The notes beneath the pieces are model-generated. The model ran no database searches. It saw only the letters and a list, made by a program, of their open reading frames with translations, and was not told where the DNA came from. Below are positions 1-10,276 of a DNA stretch of 64,000 nt, in pieces. The position numbers and the translations under genes are program-made. Source of the stretch: Mesomycoplasma lagogenitalium (GTDB lineage Bacteria > Bacillota_I > Bacilli_A > Mycoplasmatales > Metamycoplasmataceae); NCBI RefSeq assembly GCF_029854295.1, contig NZ_CP122979.1:124001-188000 (forward strand), written 5' to 3'. The first letter of the stretch is position 1; each line of letters opens with the position of its first letter.

Positions 1-108
1 TATTACTTTTTTTTTTTTTAATTAGAGCAAAACAATTAAATAATGTAAAATATTTTAGTAATAAAATGAAAGTAAATTTAACTATTTTTATATTTAAGTT
101 TGCTTTTT

Positions 109-129
109 TATAAAATGTAATGTAAAGGA
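109..129 (+). promoter_or_regulatory. Promoter -10 and ribosome binding site of the importer operon
   Basis: TATAAA at 109-114 is a plausible -10 box, and AAAGGA at 124-129 is a Shine-Dalgarno sequence 5 nt before the ATG at 135. Upstream is a run of 13 T at 7-19 and otherwise featureless AT-rich DNA. No convincing -35 box is visible. Confidence 0.4.
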
Positions 130-134
130 AATTT

Positions 135-2369
135 ATGACAAAAAAAACATTTTTAAAATTAACAGGACTAGCAACTGTAGGGGCATCGCTTGCTACATTC
201 ATTTCCTGTGGAGAAACAAGGTTTGACCAAGCCGATGATGGTAAAATTAAAATTGCTTCTACTTTCGGTAGTACAAGTGTGCAAAAAGCCGCACTTGATG
301 CCGTAATTGAAGCATGAAACAACAAACAAGAAGTAAAAGATAAAAAAGAAGGATATTTACCAATTGAAGTAGCTCAATTAAATGGTGGATACGAAGAATT
401 AGAAAGTCAATTAAATACAAAATTACCTGCAAAATCAAAAGATGATTTATATAACTTAACATTAAATTATCCAAATGTAGTTGCAACATTATTAAAATAC
501 AATATGCATTTAGATTTAGCTGGTGAAACCGAGGCGCAAAAAGCGGTTGGAGTATTGGAAAAAGCGAAGGAAATATTTTCAGATCAATTTTTAGCTACTA
601 ACTATCAAATTGCCGGTTTACAAAGCACAGAAAATGGAAGAGATCCAAAAAGTTCATTATGATTAATTCCATCTAATAAATCTTCACAAGCTATAACAGT
701 TAATATGCCAGTTTTTGCTTATATTATCAAAAAAGCAACTGAGGATTCTGCAAATAAAGCTACAATAAAATCTTCAGATCAAGAGTTTTTCAATAATATT
801 AAAACAAAAGGTGCAGCTGATGAAGTTTCAGTAAAAGAAATTTGAGGAGAATATCAATCAGTAAGTAAAGAAAATGGCGGATTAGCTGGTTTTGAATTTT
901 CAAAAGAATCATTTGAAAGTTATGATGGTCTATTTGATTTAGCTTCAAGAATTAAAAAAGCATTTCCAAAAGCTGATGAAGATGGAAAACCAATTAATAA
1001 AAAAGCCGATTATGTACTAGGTATTGATACAATTTCGAATGTTCTATATAAAAATGCATTATCTGATGTTGATGGAGACTATGACAAATTTATTTTCGGT
1101 TTAACTGACGACAAAACTTCAGTGAACTATAATGATGTTAGAAAAAAAGGAACAGAACAAAACAAAATCTTTGAGAAAAATTTTGATAAAATTGCTAAAT
1201 TATTAAATGAAAAAGCACTATTTATTAAATCGTCAGCAGATTATTCGTCGAATATGTTAAAAGCACATAGACTTGCTTTTGCAATTAGTTCAACAGCTGG
1301 ATACAATCATAATTTTTATACCGATAAAGATAATTCATATAGCTGAATTTTTACATCAGTTGACGAAAAAGGAAAATTAACAGAAAAAACAATTGATGCA
1401 AAATATGGTTATGAATTAATAGTTCCAACTGAAGAAGACAAGGCTAAAGGGGCGATTGCTTATATCAAAAAAGTAGGTACAAAATATAAAAATACATTAT
1501 TTTTCGGACCTGAAGGTAAAAAGAACTTTAAACCTGAAGGTAAAGAAAAAGATAATGACTACAAATATAATGAAGAAGCAGATGAAAAAACAAAATCAGA
1601 AGTTGAAAAATTAACACAAGGAAAAAATGCAAATACAGTTGTTGGATATTATTCAACTGATGGTGGATTAAAATCTGATCAAATAGGTGAAAAATTCAAG
1701 AGTTGAATTATTCCAGCTGGTAAAAAAGGCGGATATGATGTATACCTTATAGATGCTAAATGATTTAAAGGCGATTATACTTCAACTCCGCTAACTCAAG
1801 TATCTGATAGTGGATTTAGAAAATACCAAGCTCCCGCTACAGAAAAATTGCAAGAAAATGAATTATTATCTCTTAGAGATGCATTTATTTCTGAAAAAGA
1901 TGATAAACAAAATATCGTTTTATCACAAGGTCCATCATTGATACCAATGCACGCAAATGAAAAAGAAGATTTAGCTACAATAAACTTTGTTAAATGATAT
2001 ATTTCAGAAAAATTAGATTGAAAAATCGGAGACAAAACATACACACAATTAACACCTTTAGAAGCTTTTGCTGCTCATGGAAGTTATATCGCACCTACTA
2101 AACACATTTTATCTCAAAACACACCTTCTGACTACAATGATTTTAACAAAATAGCATTTGAATCATTTAAATTAGTTTCAGATCCTGCAACAGCTGAAAA
2201 ACATACTATCTACGAAGATCCTACAGATTCAAGATCGCAAACATTTAGAAAATCAATCGATGCAGCTTTTGGAGCATATATGAATAGAGCTGAAGACAGA
2301 GAAACACCTGAAACATTTGATCAATTTATAAGAGAATTAAATATTACATTAGGTAATAGTTTTAAATAA
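135..2369 (+). CDS. Substrate-binding lipoprotein of an ABC importer
   Basis: A 744-residue lipoprotein. A lysine-rich start and hydrophobic segment lead to the lipobox FISC with the modified cysteine at residue 25, so the mature protein is anchored outside the membrane. The size and layout (Gly/Thr motif after the anchor, long alpha/beta body, several UGA-coded Trp) fit the large extracellular solute-binding lipoproteins of mycoplasmas. It is followed after 15 nt by a thermonuclease and then by the ATPase and two permeases, so it is the receptor of that importer. In other mycoplasmas comparable receptor-nuclease-ABC clusters have been linked to uptake of oligonucleotides. That substrate is inferred here from context only; a sugar or glycerol-phosphate compound is the alternative. 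Start chosen for the good RBS and signal peptide. Confidence 0.8.
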
Positions 2370-2384
2370 TTAGTCATAAAAATA

Positions 2385-3188
2385 ATGAAAAAGAATTTAT
2401 TATGAAAAACAACCCTTATGGTTGTTTTTCCTATGTTTGGAACATTTTCAGTTGTTTCTTGTCAAAAGGAAGATGAAAAATACTTAAAAGAAAGCGATCA
2501 ACTTCCTTCATATGAGGGCATAATTAAACACATTGATGCGACAATTATAAGTTGAGCAGACGGTGATACTGTTACAATTGACGCAGGAACAGGGCAATTA
2601 GTGGAAGGGCGCCAAAGAATTAGACTTGTAGGTATTGACACACCGGAAAAAGGACTTAATAAAGATGGAGTATATGTTGAATCTGAAGGCGAAGAAAAAC
2701 TTATGGCAGAGCAAGCAACTAATTTCGCCAAAGAATTACTTCCTGCAGGAACTAAAGTTAAATTTGTGTTTTCAGGCAGAAGACCTGCACAATCATACGA
2801 AAGAATAGTTGGATGAATTTTTTATGAAGATCCTCAAGATAGTGGAAAATGAAAAAATTATTCAGCAGAAATTATAAGACAAGGTCTAACAGCGCCCAAT
2901 TTAGCTGATTGAAAAGAAAAAATGTCAGATATTTCTCAAGTAGAATATTATGAAGCGATAAAATTATGAAACGCCTTCTATGAAGCGTGAAATAATAATA
3001 GAGGAATGTATAAAAATGCGAAAAACCAACAAGAATTGATAAGTCAATTCGAGAAATATTATGGAGAAAGAGGAGTTCCTTCTCATCTTGGTTTTTACAA
3101 AGAAACAGAAGATAATATTTTAGAAAAACAAAAATTTATTATTGATTTAATAGAAGAAGAGAAAAAATCCCAAGGAGAAAATAAATAA
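2385..3188 (+). CDS. Membrane-anchored thermonuclease (SNase-like lipoprotein)
   Basis: A 267-residue staphylococcal-nuclease-fold enzyme expected to cut DNA and RNA at the cell surface in a Ca2+-dependent way. The signal peptide ends in the lipobox VVSC, with cysteine 26 as lipid anchor. The catalytic block RLVGIDTPE holds Arg80, Asp85 and Glu88, and the second catalytic arginine is Arg140 in YERIVG; these match R35, D40, E43 and R87 of the S. aureus enzyme. The C-terminal 80 residues are helical. It lies between the receptor (15 nt before) and the ATPase (3 nt after), so it is almost certainly co-transcribed with the importer and supplies fragments to it. No strong SD precedes ATG 2385, but this is the only start that keeps the signal peptide. 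Confidence 0.9.
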
Positions 3189-3191
3189 AGT

Positions 3192-5042
3192 ATGAGTACG
3201 AATGCAGAACTAGCAATTCAAGAGAGACAAGCTTTAATTGAAGAAATTAAAAGCAAAGCGGATGAAAGATATAGATCTAAAAAATTTGAAACAGCTATAG
3301 AAATTAAAGATTTAGTTATTGACTATGGTGAAACATTAGCGGTTGATAATGCTAATATTACAATTAAAAAAGGTGAACTAGTTACATTACTAGGACCTTC
3401 TGGTTGTGGTAAAACAACAACATTAAATGCAATTGCTGGTTTATTAACACCAACTAGTGGTCAAATTCTTTTTGAAGGAGTTGATGTAACTAAAGCTACC
3501 CCACAAGATAGAAAAATAGGATTAGTTTTTCAAAATTATGCCTTATATCCACATTTAAATGTTTATGACAATATTGCTTTTCCGTTAACTAACGATAAAG
3601 TTTGAAAAACAAAAATGATGGAAAAATCGCTTTATGCAAAACATCAAGCAAATTCATTGGTTTTTGCTCAAAACGGTGCTTCAAAAGAGGAATTGAAAGA
3701 ATATGATAATTATATTTTCAATTACTTTGATGTTTATAAACAAGTTAATTTAAATATTACTAATTTAAAATCTAATTTATATAAAAAATTAAATGAATTA
3801 AAAGCAAAATTAGATTTAATTCCTTTATATAAACAAACAGAAATAAAAAGAGAAAGTCATGTTGGACTTAAAAATTTAAAAGATCGAAGATTAGAAAAAA
3901 AACAATATAAAAAAGAACTTGCAAAACTTAAAAAATTAGAATCATCAGAGAAAGTTGAACAACTAAAAGAAAAATATACAAATCTTTTACAGGAAACCAA
4001 AAACAAAAAAGCTCAAATCCATAGTCAATATAAAGAAAATCTTTTAATCATTAAAGATAAATATATAAAACAAAAAGATTTTCTTAAAAACTTAATTAAA
4101 GAAGAAAAATTAAGTATTAAAAATTCTGAAGAGTTTAATGAGTTAAAAATTAACAAACAAAACTTTAAAAAATTGTATAAATTTACAAAAATGCAATATC
4201 GTAATTTTGAAAAAGAATTAATTGCAAAATATTCTCTAAAATTAGATAATTTAGATGAAAAACAATTAGAGGAACACAAAAAATTACTATCAGAAAATAT
4301 TTCAATTAAAAAAGCAATTGAAAAATATGTAGTTAATGTTGCTCAAAGAGTTGAAATTACTAAAAACTTACATAAAAAACCTACTAAATTATCCGGAGGG
4401 CAACAACAAAGGGTTGCAATTGCTAGAGGTATTGTTAGAGAACCTAAAATTTTATTAATGGATGAACCATTATCGAATTTAGATGCAAAATTAAGAGTTC
4501 AAACAAGACAATGAATTAGAGGTATTCAAAAAGAGTTAGGAATTACAACTGTTTTTGTTACCCACGACCAAGAAGAGGCGATGTCGATTTCTGATAAAAT
4601 CGTATGTATGTCATTTGGTAAAATTCAACAAATTGGTTCACCAATTGAACTTTATAATAAACCAGCAAATGAATTTGTCGCTAAATTTTTAGGAATTCCA
4701 GAAATGACAATTTTTACTGCTAAAGTAGAAAATAATGAAATTTCAGTAAATGATATTCATTTAAAATCGCTTGATAATTCTGAACTAACAGAAATTAGAG
4801 TTGGAATTAGAGGTGAACATTTACATGAAACTGAAGAAGGAAAATTCGTTTCAAAAATTAAATCAATTGAGTATTTGGGTAAAGAAATATTTGCAAAAGT
4901 AGAAGTTGAAAATATTGGAGTATTTAACATTTTCTTAAGAAATAAATTGTCTTATGAAATAGGTGAAGAAGTTAGATTTAATATTCCAGAAAACAAAATT
5001 CATTTATTTGATGTTCAAACTAAAGAAAGATTGGAACTATAA
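3192..5042 (+). CDS. ABC importer ATPase (MalK/UgpC type) with long coiled-coil insert
   Basis: A 616-residue nucleotide-binding subunit energising the importer. Walker A GPSGCGKT at 68-75, Q-loop Gln114, signature LSGGQ at 400-404, Walker B Asp424 with catalytic Glu425, and switch His458 are all intact; the C-terminal 130 residues form an OB/TOBE regulatory region as in MalK. Between the Q-loop region and the signature, about residues 135-385 are a Lys/Glu/Leu-rich coiled coil absent from ordinary family members (around 360 aa). Mycoplasma relatives of this family are known to carry such insertions. Two in-frame TGA codons (3603 and 4512) encode Trp and do not break the gene. Its stop overlaps the next start (TAATG). 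Confidence 0.92.
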
Positions 5043-6061
5043 TGAATGTTTTAGATAAAATAAGAGAATATTTCATTAAAAAGAAATTAAAAGATGAAAA
5101 ATATGAATTAGGAATTTTAGATAAAAAAACAAATTATTGAAAACCAATGTTATTATTAATACCTTCAATATTTATTGTTTTATTATTTACATTTTTCCCA
5201 CTTATTTATGCATCTATAACATCTTTTACTTACTTACCTAACCCAAACAATGCTTCAATAAGAGAAGCAGGTTGAAAAAACTTTGAATTAGTTTTAAAAG
5301 ATGAATTATTTGCAGTTGGAGTAAGAAATTCATTAATATATGGATTTTTAGCTTTACCAATTACTTTAACTATTTCAATAATAATTTCCACAGCAATTTC
5401 TACACTTTATAAAAAGTGAGCAAGAGGATTTTGACAAACAATCTTCTTCCTTCCATATATTACAAGTGCTGTTGCTGTTTCAATTGCATTCGCTTATATG
5501 TTTGATAATGGAGTGGGAATTGTTAATAGATCATTAGGCATCAATACAAAATGATTAAAATCGGGGGTTTATGATTCTTATTTACCTTTAGTTGTTCTTT
5601 TAATTAATGGTGTTTGAAAAGGACTTGCTTTCCAGATTTTAATGATCACTACTGCGATGCTTGGGGTTGATAAAACTCTATATAAAGCAGCTTCAATTGA
5701 TGGAGCATCAAAAACCAAACAATTTTTTAGAATTACATTACCATCAATTACTAAAACATTAAACTTTTTAGTTACTATGGGTATATTAGGGGGAATTAAA
5801 GTCTTTCCTCTTGCATTATTCAACAACAATCCAACAGAAGCGAAAGTAAATGGTGGTATGACAATAATGTTAATGATATATGACTTTATTAAACAAGGGG
5901 CATCTGGTCTTGCTGGAGCAACAACTATATATCTATTTTTATTAGGGGTTGCAATGTCGGTAATTTTAAAAAGAGGAATAAAATTTGTTATTATAATTAT
6001 AAATAAGATAGGAGAAAAAAATGTTTTGAATACGATTAAAAATACAAAACTCATTCTCTAA
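5042..6061 (+). CDS. ABC importer permease subunit 1 (MalF/UgpA type)
   Basis: A 339-residue membrane protein with about six transmembrane segments after a charged cytoplasmic start. The EAA loop that docks on the ATPase reads AASIDGASKTKQFFRITLP, typical of sugar/carbohydrate-type importers (MalF/UgpA family). It overlaps the ATPase stop by one base and the next permease by 41 bases, indicating translational coupling. The C-terminal 40 residues after the last membrane segment overlap the following reading frame and look unconstrained. Confidence 0.9.
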
Positions 6062-6983
6062 GTTCAAATTTAATAAAAGAGTAGAGAAAATTTCTTCTGA
6101 AGTAAAACAAACAAATATTATTAAAATAATTTTTGCAACTCTTTTAAAATTAATTACTTTATTTTTCTTTGGAACAATTATTATGTTCCCATTTTACATC
6201 ATGGTCATTTTCGCTTTATCAACTAAAGAAGCAACACACAGTCCAACTGAGTTAAACTTATTTCCTAACCCAGTTGATTGATCCAATTTCCATGAGGCAT
6301 TTAAAGAGGGATATTGAGAAGCGCTAGGATGAACCGCATTAACAACATTCATTTCGGTGGTTATTAAATTATTTTTCTCATCAACATTCGGTTATGCCTT
6401 TTCGATGAAAAAATGAAGACATAAAAATTTAGCTTGAGTTATCTTTTTATCCATTTTAATACTTCCAGAAATGGCATTATTAATTGGTCAATATAGAATA
6501 ATTAATATTTTACAATGAACTTCATCACCGATTTATATAGCATTTGCGTTGATTATGCCATTTGCCGTTTCGGTATTTAATGGGTTTATGTATAGAAATG
6601 CATTTGAATCCATTCCAGATAGAATCAAAGAAGCTTCAATGGTTGACGGCTGTTCAGGGGTTAATTACTTTTTTAGAGTTGCTCTTCCAATGGTTTCTTC
6701 AACCACTTGAACAGTTGGAATTTTAACAGCATTTGCTGCTTGAAATTCATATTTATGACCAACATTATTATTAAGTGGTGGAAATTCATCTGTAGAAGTA
6801 ATTAATATTTGATTATTTGAAGTGGGTAGAAACCCAATTGAAGATGATCCTATTAAGGTTCTACAAAATGTTAAAATGGCTGGAACAATCTTGGCTATTT
6901 TACCAATGTTTATTATTTATTTTGGATTTAGAAAAAGAATTATGAATTCCATTTCAAGAAATGGTTCAACAATTAAGGGATAA
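6021..6983 (+). CDS. ABC importer permease subunit 2 (MalG/UgpE type)
   Basis: A 320-residue partner permease. The start ATG is preceded by a strong GGAG, which places it inside the end of permease 1. It has six predicted membrane segments and the EAA motif EASMVDGCSGVNYFFRVALP near the C-terminal third. With subunit 1 it forms the transmembrane channel of the importer. Many Trp codons are TGA. Confidence 0.9.
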
Positions 6984-6985
6984 TA

Positions 6986-7144
6986 ATGAAAAAGTTTTTA
7001 GCAAAATTAAGAGAAAAATTTACCTTTGGTACCGCATTTGTTTTAGGAATAATTGCTGTGCTTTTAGGATTATTATTTTCAGGTCTTTCCATTTGGGGAG
7101 TTATTAAAGTTTTAGAATCCATTTTTACTGTAAATTTCATATAA
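6986..7144 (+). CDS. Small membrane peptide at the end of the importer operon
   Basis: A 52-residue ORF that begins 2 nt after the permease stop (TAATAATG). It has a basic start (MKKFLAKLREK) and one 25-residue hydrophobic segment rich in Gly, Leu and Val. It ends just before the operon terminator. Translational coupling and the clean membrane profile argue that it is real. I do not recognise the family; a small accessory or stabilising subunit of the importer is only a guess. Confidence 0.6.
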   Translation: MKKFLAKLREKFTFGTAFVLGIIAVLLGLLFSGLSIWGVIKVLESIFTVNFI

Positions 7145-7173
7145 AAATATTAATAATAAACAAAAATAAGTGA

Positions 7174-7206
7174 AATGAATATCTTTTAGCGATATTCATT
7201 TTTTAT
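7174..7206 (+). terminator. Terminator of the importer operon
   Basis: A perfect 10-bp stem (AATGAATATC / GATATTCATT) with a 7-nt loop, followed by a T-rich tail. Confidence 0.85.
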
Positions 7207-7250
7207 TTATTTAAATAAATATTTTATAAAAATAAAAATACATAACTTTA

Positions 7251-7336
7251 TATTAAAAAATAGTTTTATAAAGGAATTTTTATTTAATTTATTAAACAAA
7301 AAACATTTTAACAATAGAAAAACTATTTTTTTAATA
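7251..7336 (+). promoter_or_regulatory. Inverted repeat and promoter in front of the GntR gene
   Basis: Arms at 7251-7267 (TATTAAAAAATAGTTTT) and 7319-7336 (same sequence inverted, one extra T) are separated by about 50 nt. The right arm touches the -10 box TATAAT at 7335-7340, which lies only 6 nt before the ATG at 7347. A self-binding site for the GntR protein is plausible but unproven. Confidence 0.4.
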
Positions 7337-7346
7337 TAATTAAATT

Positions 7347-8024
7347 ATGAAAGATAAAAAAAGAATATTACGTACTAAAAAAATGAAAATAATACATTAT
7401 CTTTTAAAAGTCATTGCAAGTGGTGAATATAAAAAAAATCAGATAATGCCATCAGAACATTTTTTAATGCAAAAATTCGATGTTTCAAGAATTACTGCAA
7501 TCAATGCATATCAACAACTAGAGGGGATGAATGCGATTTATACTATTGATAAACTAGGAAGATATGTTTCAGAAAATTTTAGCGGATTAGCAAAATCTTA
7601 TTCTTCTTTAATTGATTATAAATATTCTACAATGGAAAAAATTGATATTAATGACGAAATTAAATGAATGAAAGATTATGGGGTTATTTTCGGAGATAAA
7701 ATCAATTATTATAAAAAACAATATTATAATGATAAAAATGAAGTTATAATGGTAGCTGACCATTATGTTTCTGAAGAATATGAAATTCCATTATTAGAAA
7801 ATGAAACATTTTCAATTTGAGAATATTTACTTAAAAAAACAGATGCTATAAAGAAAATTGCATATAAATTAACAAATGAAAAAATTGAAAATCCATGAAA
7901 TTTAGAATTTGTACCAATCGTTTATGCTTGATCATATAATGAATTAGGTAAAAAAATTGCAAGTCGGTATGTTGTTCATCCTTCCTATTTTGTTTTCTCG
8001 CATGAAGAAAAAAATGTTTATTAA
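7347..8024 (+). CDS. GntR-family transcriptional regulator
   Basis: A 225-residue regulator. Residues 15-75 form the winged helix-turn-helix typical of GntR: the run GEYKKNQIMPSEHFL, then FDVSRITAINAYQQLE as recognition helix and a beta wing near GRYVS. The remaining 150 residues look like an effector-binding domain of the UTRA/HutC type, which usually senses sugars or phosphorylated metabolites. It is monocistronic, next to the importer operon, and may control it; that is inferred from position. There is no SD, and a TATAAT box so close to the start suggests a leaderless mRNA. Confidence 0.85.
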
Positions 8025-8034
8025 TTCATTATAA

Positions 8035-8070
8035 AAAATATATGTCACTAAGATGGCATATATTTTTTAT
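8035..8070. terminator. Bidirectional terminator between GntR gene and pepA
   Basis: Stem AAAATATATG / CATATATTTT with a 12-nt loop, T-rich on both strands, between two convergent genes. Confidence 0.75.
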
Positions 8071-8130
8071 AACTAAAATAGATTAAATAAAAAATGAACC
8101 TATTATTATTTAGATTCATTTAACTTGAAA

Positions 8131-9495
8131 TTATTTTTTGTTTAAGGCTAATTGAACTAATGTTTTGACCATTACACCCATTGGTTTGTCACTTATTTCA
8201 GCAGTTCCTGCTATATCTAAATGAGCAAATTCAGCATTTTCAGCAAATTCTTTTAAAAACATAGCTGCAGAAATAGAACCACCATTACCGGTAAAATCTG
8301 TATTTTTTAAATCAGCTACAACTGATTTTTTAATAAATTTAGCAAAATCATCATGTAGTGGTAATCTTCATACTAATTCATCAGTTTCTTTCGCTGCTAC
8401 TTCAATTTCTTTTCATAAATTATCCGAAGTAGAAAAAGCTCCTGTGTATGTTTGACCTAAAGCAACTAAAATTGCACCAGTTAATGTTGCGACGGTAATT
8501 ACTCTTGTTGCATTTAGATTTCTAATTGCATATGTCATTCCATCTGCCAATACTAATCTTCCTTCAGCATCGGTGTTGTTAATTTCTACTGTTTTTCCAT
8601 TCATTGATTTTCAAACAGCATCAGGTAAATTTGCATCACCATTTACTCTATTATCGGTAATTGCTAAAACGGCACCAACATTTGCTTTAGGATTTAATTG
8701 TGAAATAGCTTTTAGTGCTGATGCAACAATTGCCGCACCAGACATGTCAAATTTCATTCCCACCATATATCTTCCGGTTTTGATGTTGTATCCACCAGAA
8801 TCAAAAGTTATTCCTTTTCCAACAAATACAGTTTTTTCTTTTGAATTTGGATTTCCAATGTATTCAATTGAAACTAATCTAGGTTCATACATCGATCCTT
8901 TATTTACAGAAAGTAATAATCCCATATTTAGTTTTTCAATTTCTTTTTTGGTTAAAACATTAACTTTTAAATTACTATCTTTTCCCACTTCTTTTTTTAC
9001 TTCTTCAGCTAATCATTCTGAATTACATACATTCGGCGGAGTTACTTGTAAATTTCTAGCAAAATTAACTGCATCAGCTAATACTTTAACTTTTTTAATT
9101 TCAGAATCTAATTCTTTTAAATTGTTATAAACTACAAATAAATTATTTTCTTCTTCTTTTTTGTCTGTTTTTACATTATATAATTTTGCATTTTTAAATT
9201 CATATTTTTCAACTAATTTATTTACAAAAAATGTTGCAGTAATATCATTAACTAAAAAAGAGGATAAATTCAATTCATAAGTTCTTGATAAAGATATTAA
9301 TACATCAATTAAGGAGTTTAAACTTTCTTTTTTAAATTTATCTTTTTCCCCTAAATAAATTACCGCTTTTTTATTATTTAAAAATTCAGTAATATAAAAA
9401 TTTTTTTCAACTGTATATTCAGGTAAATTATCGCCTTTAAATACAGCTTCTAAAATTATATTTTCATTTAAATGTTTTTCTAAAAAATTTAACAT
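8131..9495 (-). CDS. pepA: Leucyl aminopeptidase (M17 family)
   Basis: A 454-residue cytoplasmic di-metal aminopeptidase that releases N-terminal residues from peptides, feeding amino acids to a peptide-dependent organism. The signature NTDAEGRL of M17 enzymes and the metal/catalytic segment [12 protein letters not shown] with its lysine are both present; the N-terminal 150 residues are the variable domain. Length is usual for the family. Trp codons are TGA. Monocistronic on the minus strand; the shared terminator lies just beyond its stop. Confidence 0.93.
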
Positions 9496-9600
9496 ATATT
9501 TTTTCCTTTCAATATTAATATTATAAATCTTTTTAAATAATTAAATATAATTTTTGTAAAATAATTTAGTTTCCTTTTTTAGTATTTAATGGTCATTTTT

Positions 9601-9627
9601 TTAGGAAAAATCGCCTGTTTTTCCTAA
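9601..9627. promoter_or_regulatory. Perfect hairpin in the divergent pepA / coiled-coil gene spacer
   Basis: TTAGGAAAAA, a 7-nt loop and TTTTTCCTAA form a perfect 10-bp stem followed by T-rich sequence. It looks like an intrinsic terminator but lies upstream of both divergent genes (starts 9495 and 9686). It could be an attenuator or a protein-binding site for either gene. The rest of this 190-nt spacer is plain AT-rich DNA. Confidence 0.45.
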
Positions 9628-9685
9628 ATTTTTCCATTTTTTAATGAAAACAGCAAAAAACCGACATATATATGTGGAGGTTTAT

Positions 9686-10162
9686 ATGAATAATAATAAA
9701 AATTTAGTTTCATTAAAAAAAGCAACAAAAATAATTAAGCAATATGAAAAACATCAATGTAAAATCGATTTTAAAGATGAAAAAAAGTGTAGAATTATAA
9801 TGGAAGGAGAAAAATTGAAAATGCAAGAAACTAACGAGAAAAAAATCACACTTAAATCTTTATATAATTTAGTTCTTAATATGCAAAATGTGCTTTTGGA
9901 TGTGCAAAAACAAACTAATGAAAATTCTGCGGATATCAAAGAGATAAAAGTCGTTCTAGCAGAGCACAGTAGAATTTTGCAAAAGCATAGTAATGACATC
10001 GAGGAAATTAAAGCAGTTCAAGCACAACACAGTCAAGATATTAAAGAAATTAAGGTTGTTTTAACAGAACACAACCAGGATATTAAGGAAATTAAAGAAG
10101 ATATTAAAATGTTAAAATCTTTCCACGAAGATGATATTAAAAAATATAAAGAAAAAAAGTAA
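9686..10162 (+). CDS. Coiled-coil repeat protein of unknown function
   Basis: A 158-residue protein started at the ATG that follows a strong GGAGG by 5 nt; an upstream in-frame ATG at 9644 has no RBS. The N-terminal 60 residues are basic. From about residue 70 it is a continuous coiled coil made of repeated units of the form DIKEIKxVLxEHSxDI, at least four times with small changes, ending in a Lys-rich tail. No signal peptide or membrane segment. It resembles the short repeat-rich coiled-coil families of mycoplasmas, but I cannot assign it. Such repeats can expand or contract by slippage. Confidence 0.7.
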   Translation: MNNNKNLVSLKKATKIIKQYEKHQCKIDFKDEKKCRIIMEGEKLKMQETNEKKITLKSLYNLVLNMQNVLLDVQKQTNENSADIKEIKVVLAEHSRILQKHSNDIEEIKAVQAQHSQDIKEIKVVLTEHNQDIKEIKEDIKMLKSFHEDDIKKYKEKK

Positions 10163-10214
10163 TTTAAAATTGATGTATTAATTTTTATAAAAAAACTTCT
10201 TTTATAATAAAGTA

Positions 10215-10250
10215 AAAAAATGACTGATAATTTTATGTCAGTCATTTTTT
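10215..10250. terminator. Bidirectional terminator before metK end
   Basis: AAAAAATGACTGA pairs with TCAGTCATTTTTT around a 10-nt loop, between the convergent coiled-coil gene and metK. Confidence 0.85.
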
Positions 10251-10276
10251 TATTAAATTTCATAAAAAGTTTAAAC

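Noticed and set aside
3603-3614. Apparent stop (TGA) dividing the importer ATPase into two genes
   Set aside because: TGA is Trp in this organism; the frame continues through the insert to intact signature and Walker B motifs.
5578-6054. Minus-strand ORF of 158 codons opposite the permease
   Set aside because: The plus strand holds the EAA motif and continuous permease; the minus frame has no RBS or known motif.
8573-9130. Plus-strand ORF of 185 codons
   Set aside because: It lies wholly opposite pepA, which has clear M17 motifs; it is a shadow frame.
9644-9685. Upstream ATG for the coiled-coil protein
   Set aside because: The in-frame ATG at 9686 has a strong GGAGG at proper spacing; the earlier one has none and lies by the hairpin region.
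9900-10110. Short DNA repeats considered as a CRISPR array
   Set aside because: The repeats are in frame, encode coiled-coil units and have no uniform spacers.
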